DNA from: Actinacidiphila guanduensis
GTDB taxonomy: Bacteria; Actinomycetota; Actinomycetes; Streptomycetales; Streptomycetaceae
Assembly: GCF_900103985.1 (NCBI RefSeq)
Contig: NZ_FNIE01000004.1
Coordinates: 1-64,000 of the forward strand
DNA: 64,000 nucleotides
Direction of reading: 5' to 3'
Part shown: positions 61,250 to 64,000 of the stretch, in pieces
How the letters are laid out: every line of letters starts with the position of its first letter
Position numbering within the stretch: the first letter of the stretch is position 1
Notes under the pieces: generated by a model
Told to the model about the DNA's origin: nothing
What the model saw: only the letters and a program-made list of their open reading frames with translations
Database searches by the model: none
Made by a program: the position numbers and the translations under genes

Positions 61250-62023
61250 TCACCGGGCGTCGGGCTCAACCGCGGGCGGGCCAGCCGCGGGCGCGGTCCC
61301 GGCGGGTCCCACCGCACGGGGCACCGCCACAACCGCCGAGCCCGACGGCGGGCCGTCGTCCGCCGGCAGCGTCCCCGGCGTCACCCCCCAGTGCGAGGGC
61401 ACAACCTCGCGCGCCGCGGCCAGGAACGCCGCCGCGTCATCGGCCGCCGCCGGATCCTCGAAGAAGAAGCTGACGAAGTCCGGTTCGCGCAACGTGGTGT
61501 CCGCCCCGCCGTTCGCCGCGGCCAGCTCGGGCAACGTACGGGCCAGCAGCGGTTCTTCCTCCGCGGAGACCTCCGCGCCGTGCCGTACGGCCACCGCATG
61601 GGTGCCGCGCAGGTCCATCGCGACCGCCGCCGTCACCGCCCGCGCGCTGAACCGCGGTGTGCGGAATTCCCACGGCCTCGCCGCCGGAGCGGGAAAGCCG
61701 TGCCTGGCCAACTCTTCCAGCACCCGGCGCCGTTGGTGGTCGCCCTTGCTCTCGCCGTCGTCGTCGAGTGTCGCCAGCGCCATCAGCACCGGCCCGTTGC
61801 AGTAGTCCTGGCGCTGCACCTGCGTCAGGAACCGGCCCAGCGGGGGCTCCTGCCCGCGCAGCACCAGGCGCAGATGGTATGTGGGAGGGCCGTTGACCAC
61901 TCCTGATCTGCGCTCGGAGTAGACCAGGCCGGCGATGTCCGCCCAGGCGAAGCGCCGGCGGCGTACGACCCGCTGGATGGTGACGCCCCTCTCGTCGAAG
62001 ACGAGCTTCACCAGGAACCGCAT
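61250..62023 (-). CDS. PH-domain-like hypothetical protein
   Basis: Encodes 257 aa from ATG 62023; the frame is open upstream, but that stretch is Gly/Arg-rich with no start that fits. Residues 1-80 resemble bacterial PH-like domains (VTIQRVVRRRRFAWADIAGLVYS, TYHLRLVLRGQEPPLGRFL). A helical middle part and a low-complexity Pro/Ala C-terminus follow. Function unknown. It lies 161 bases downstream of the MarR gene on the same strand and may be co-transcribed. Confidence 0.65.
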   Translation of the reverse strand: MRFLVKLVFDERGVTIQRVVRRRRFAWADIAGLVYSERRSGVVNGPPTYHLRLVLRGQEPPLGRFLTQVQRQDYCNGPVLMALATLDDDGESKGDHQRRRVLEELARHGFPAPAARPWEFRTPRFSARAVTAAVAMDLRGTHAVAVRHGAEVSAEEEPLLARTLPELAAANGGADTTLREPDFVSFFFEDPAAADDAAAFLAAAREVVPSHWGVTPGTLPADDGPPSGSAVVAVPRAVGPAGTAPAAGPPAVEPDAR

Positions 62024-62184
62024 TTGGAGCCAGTTGTGGCGAGCGGTGGGCCGCTGGGGACCTCGGCGGCCACCGGACCCCGACCCGCGGGGCCCACCAG
62101 CGCCGGCGCCTTCCCCGGTGTGCGCGGCGTTTCCCCCGCCGCGCCCGGTCGCCGCACCAACCGAGGAGAGCGTGCCAGCTGCCG

Positions 62185-62754
62185 TCAGGTACCCGGGCGG
62201 TCCAGACGCCGCGGGTCGGTCCGCGCGCCCGGGTCCAGCCGCCGCAGGATCGACTCGTGCGCCGCGCCCATTTCGGCGAGCTGCTCGGGGGTGAGCGCGT
62301 CCACGACCAGGTGGCGAACGGTACGGACGTGGCGCGGTGCGACCTCCACGACCGTGCGCAGCCCCTCCTCGGTAAGGACGGCCAGAGTGCTGCGGCCGTC
62401 GTCCGGGCACGGCACCCGCCGGACCAGACCCCGCTGCTCCAACCGCTTCACGACGTTCGACAGACGCGACTGCGACGCGTTGGTCAGCCGGGCGAGCTCA
62501 CTCATCCGCAACGTGACCTCCGGGCGCTCGGACAGGAACGCCATGACGCTGTACTCGAAGAAGGTCAGGCCAGCGTCGCGGCCCAGCTGGGCGTCGAGCG
62601 CGGCAGGCAGCGTCGCGAGCAGGCGCACCAGGCCCAGCCACACCGTCCGCTGATCCTCCGCCAGCCACTGCGGGGCCGCCTCCTGTTGCCCGGCGCCAGG
62701 ATCGGCGTCGGGAGCGGAGTCGGAGCCCGAGTCGGCGTCAGGGGCGTACGTCAT
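62185..62754 (-). CDS. MarR-family transcriptional regulator
   Basis: Encodes 189 aa from ATG 62754. The winged HTH is clear: GLTFFEYSVMAFLSERPEVTLRMSELARLTNASQSRLSNVVKRLEQRGLVRR, then CPDDGRSTLAVLTEEG in the wing. The extra N-terminal 30 residues are Asp/Ser/Ala-rich. It is transcribed away from a Tat-exported SnoaL-like protein across a 172-base gap containing perfect palindromes, so it probably represses both. Confidence 0.9.
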   Translation of the reverse strand: MTYAPDADSGSDSAPDADPGAGQQEAAPQWLAEDQRTVWLGLVRLLATLPAALDAQLGRDAGLTFFEYSVMAFLSERPEVTLRMSELARLTNASQSRLSNVVKRLEQRGLVRRVPCPDDGRSTLAVLTEEGLRTVVEVAPRHVRTVRHLVVDALTPEQLAEMGAAHESILRRLDPGARTDPRRLDRPGT

Positions 62755-62764
62755 GCACCCCAAT

Positions 62765-62823
62765 TTACTTGACGCTTGAAGTGAATGGGCGTAACGTCAC
62801 CCATTACTTCAAGCTTGAAGTAA
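62765..62823. promoter_or_regulatory. MarR operators in the divergent promoter
   Basis: A perfect 20-bp palindrome, TTACTTCAAGCTTGAAGTAA (62804-62823), and an imperfect copy, TTACTTGACGCTTGAAGTGAA (62765-62785), lie between the two genes. This is the expected spacing for a MarR dimer and fits control of both directions. The local AT content is far higher than the surroundings. Confidence 0.75.
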
Positions 62824-62874
62824 ATACGGTGTGGCGCACCGGGACGCCGGCCGCCGCCCACCCGCTCCACCGAC

Positions 62875-62914
62875 CCCTCCTTCACGTCCTTCACGTCTTT
62901 CACGTCCTTAACGC
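62875..62914. repeat. 9-bp tandem repeat in the leader of the SnoaL-like gene
   Basis: About four units of TTCACGTCC-type sequence (with one TTT and one TTAAC variant) run up to 62914, just before the start codon at 62927. Confidence 0.7.
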
Positions 62915-62926
62915 CGGAAGGCCCCC

Positions 62927-63562
62927 ATGACCACTCGCCGTACCGTCCTGCGCGACAGCGCCGCCGTCGCCCTCGGATCCGCGCTGCTCGGCGCCTTCGC
63001 CACCGGGGGCAGCGCCGCGGCCGCCACCGCGTTCGGCGGCCACACCGCCGCACCCGCACCGCACCCCGACCTGCTGCCCGACCCCGCGACCACTCCCGTG
63101 CCCAACCCGCCCTACCCCCACGGCCTGACCGCCGAGGAGCGCGCCCACCTGCGAACGTTCGACGAACTCGACTTCGACGTCTACAGCCACGCCGACTGGG
63201 ACCGGCTCCACCTCAGCCACGCCCGGACCGTCCGCGTCCACTGGCCCGACGGGCACTACACCGACGGCATCGACCGCCACATCGCCGACCTGGCCGCGCA
63301 GTTCGTGTGGGCGCCCGACACCCACATCTCGGAGCACCCCCTGCGCGTCGCCCAGGGCAGCCTCACCGCCGTCACCGGCGTCATGCGCGGCACCTTCACC
63401 CGCCCCATGCCCGACGGCAAGGGCGGCTTCATCCCGCCCACCGGCCACACCTTCGCCCTCAACATGGCCACCGTCGGCCTGTGGAACCGCAACGGCACGA
63501 TGGACGAAGAATTCCTCTTCTGGGACAGCCTCACCTTCAACCAGCAACTCGGACTCGCCTGA
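62927..63562 (+). CDS. Tat-exported SnoaL/NTF2-like protein
   Basis: Encodes 211 aa from ATG 62927. The twin-arginine signal RRTVLRDSAAVALGSALLG precedes an Ala-rich linker. The mature part has the NTF2-like pattern: DELDFDVYSHADWDRLHLSH, TVRVHWPDGHYTDGIDRHIAD, TVGLWNRNGTMDEEFLFWDS and NQQLGLA, as in SnoaL-type or ester-cyclase-like proteins. A twin-arginine export signal suggests the protein folds before export. It is divergent from the MarR gene and likely under its control. Confidence 0.8.
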   Translation: MTTRRTVLRDSAAVALGSALLGAFATGGSAAAATAFGGHTAAPAPHPDLLPDPATTPVPNPPYPHGLTAEERAHLRTFDELDFDVYSHADWDRLHLSHARTVRVHWPDGHYTDGIDRHIADLAAQFVWAPDTHISEHPLRVAQGSLTAVTGVMRGTFTRPMPDGKGGFIPPTGHTFALNMATVGLWNRNGTMDEEFLFWDSLTFNQQLGLA

Positions 63563-63571
63563 ACCGAACCG

Positions 63572-63602
63572 GGGCCCCGCCCGCCCCCGCCCGGCGGGGC
63601 CC
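63572..63602. terminator. Convergent terminator hairpin
   Basis: GGGCCCCGCC (63572-63581) and GGCGGGGCCC (63593-63602) pair perfectly around an 11-base loop, 10 bases after the SnoaL-like stop, between two convergent genes. Confidence 0.65.
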
Positions 63603-63647
63603 ACCGCCCCCGCCTGCCAGTCCCCCACGGACCCCTGCTGATCGCCC

Positions 63648-64000
63648 TCAGTCCGGATAGGGAACCCAGGCGGGGACGCCCGCTTTTCTGCCGTACCAGT
63701 ACCGGGCCTTCCCACGGGTGCTGGTGGTGCGGAAGGGGCGGCCCCGGTCGTCGATGCGGGCCGTCCCGGTGCGGCCCTCGCAGGACCAGTCGAGTTCCAG
63801 GTACCAGCGGGTGTCGGCGCTCTGCGTCGTCGCGTCGACCAGCAGCACCTCCGGGTCCGCGGCGGAGACCAAGTACGGGAACTGCACAGCGTGCACGGTG
63901 CCCGCGCTGCCGACGCCGTCCCGCGGTCGGGCGACCGGGCGGTCGGCATCGAGGTCCACGGTGAAGCGCCGAGGCGTCAGGCCACCGCCGCAGCCCTGGT
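63648..64000 (-). CDS. Hypothetical protein, 5' end outside the window
   Basis: The stop is at 63648 and the frame stays open off the right edge, so at least 117 residues are encoded. The visible C-terminal part is beta-rich: LTPRRFTVDLDADRPVARPRDG, AVQFPYLVSAADPEVLLVDATT, RWYLELDWSCEGRTGTARID and RPFRTTSTRGKARYWYG. It resembles C-terminal halves of large Streptomyces regulators with an N-terminal XRE-type domain like the remnant at 60946, but that cannot be confirmed from this part. Confidence 0.6.
   Translation of the reverse strand, partial: QGCGGGLTPRRFTVDLDADRPVARPRDGVGSAGTVHAVQFPYLVSAADPEVLLVDATTQSADTRWYLELDWSCEGRTGTARIDDRGRPFRTTSTRGKARYWYGRKAGVPAWVPYPD

Overview
The window is high-GC DNA with strong G/C bias at third codon positions. 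Its gene families are typical of Streptomyces or Kitasatospora-like actinomycetes: PadR and MmyB-type XRE regulators, DUF5994, GAF-SpoIIE phosphatases, NB-ARC/TPR proteins, a ROK-led sugar operon and a terpene cluster. A decayed gene for the telomere terminal protein Tpg, a broken replication-relaxation gene and three remnants of the helicase-associated domain suggest the arm of a linear replicon (subtelomeric DNA or an integrated linear plasmid). No telomere end, tRNA, rRNA, CRISPR array or complete insertion sequence is visible.

The left third (about 1-23700) is a decaying accessory region. Intact genes (membrane-anchored protein at 4077, HD-domain protein at 6214, PadR regulator at 9574, a two-gene operon at 15382-16229, a secreted alpha/beta hydrolase at 16854, a secreted HExxH metalloprotease at 21064) sit between frameshifted or truncated genes (tpg, KAP NTPase, helicase fragments, PadR-linked membrane protein, replication-relaxation protein, IS256 and IS110 remnants, a zinc-metallopeptidase tail). 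Dispersed non-coding repeats also lie here.

The centre (23734-28913) holds the most unusual system. Two NB-ARC (NLR-like) proteins on the minus strand, with a sugar-nucleotide epimerase between them, carry a short N-terminal motif (ISGG-F-x3-(V/I)QGRD). The divergent small gene at 28413 carries the same motif at its C-terminus. This is the layout expected of a bacterial amyloid-signalling NLR plus cell-death effector. It is followed by a GNAT remnant, a DUF5994 gene, a GAF-SpoIIE phosphatase and a decayed mirror-image copy of that pair (32222-33180), then a GT4 glycosyltransferase (33380) and another graveyard of gene ends (34507-36938).

From 36939 rightwards the DNA is mostly intact: a 1406-aa secreted sedolisin/subtilisin-like protease with a strong terminator; a terpenoid cluster (41452-47974: cis-prenyltransferase, MpaB-type oxygenase fused to EF-hands, class I terpene synthase, squalene-hopene-cyclase-like protein, WS/DGAT-like acyltransferase); a thioesterase, a DUF6196-like protein, a regulator/aldo-keto reductase pair and a DUF1206 membrane protein; a six-gene amino-sugar operon (52397-59732: ROK regulator, ABC binding protein, two permeases, GH3 hexosaminidase, NagA); and an alpha/beta hydrolase, a PH-domain-like protein and a MarR regulator divergent from a Tat-exported SnoaL-like protein across a perfect palindrome. 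The right edge cuts a minus-strand gene.
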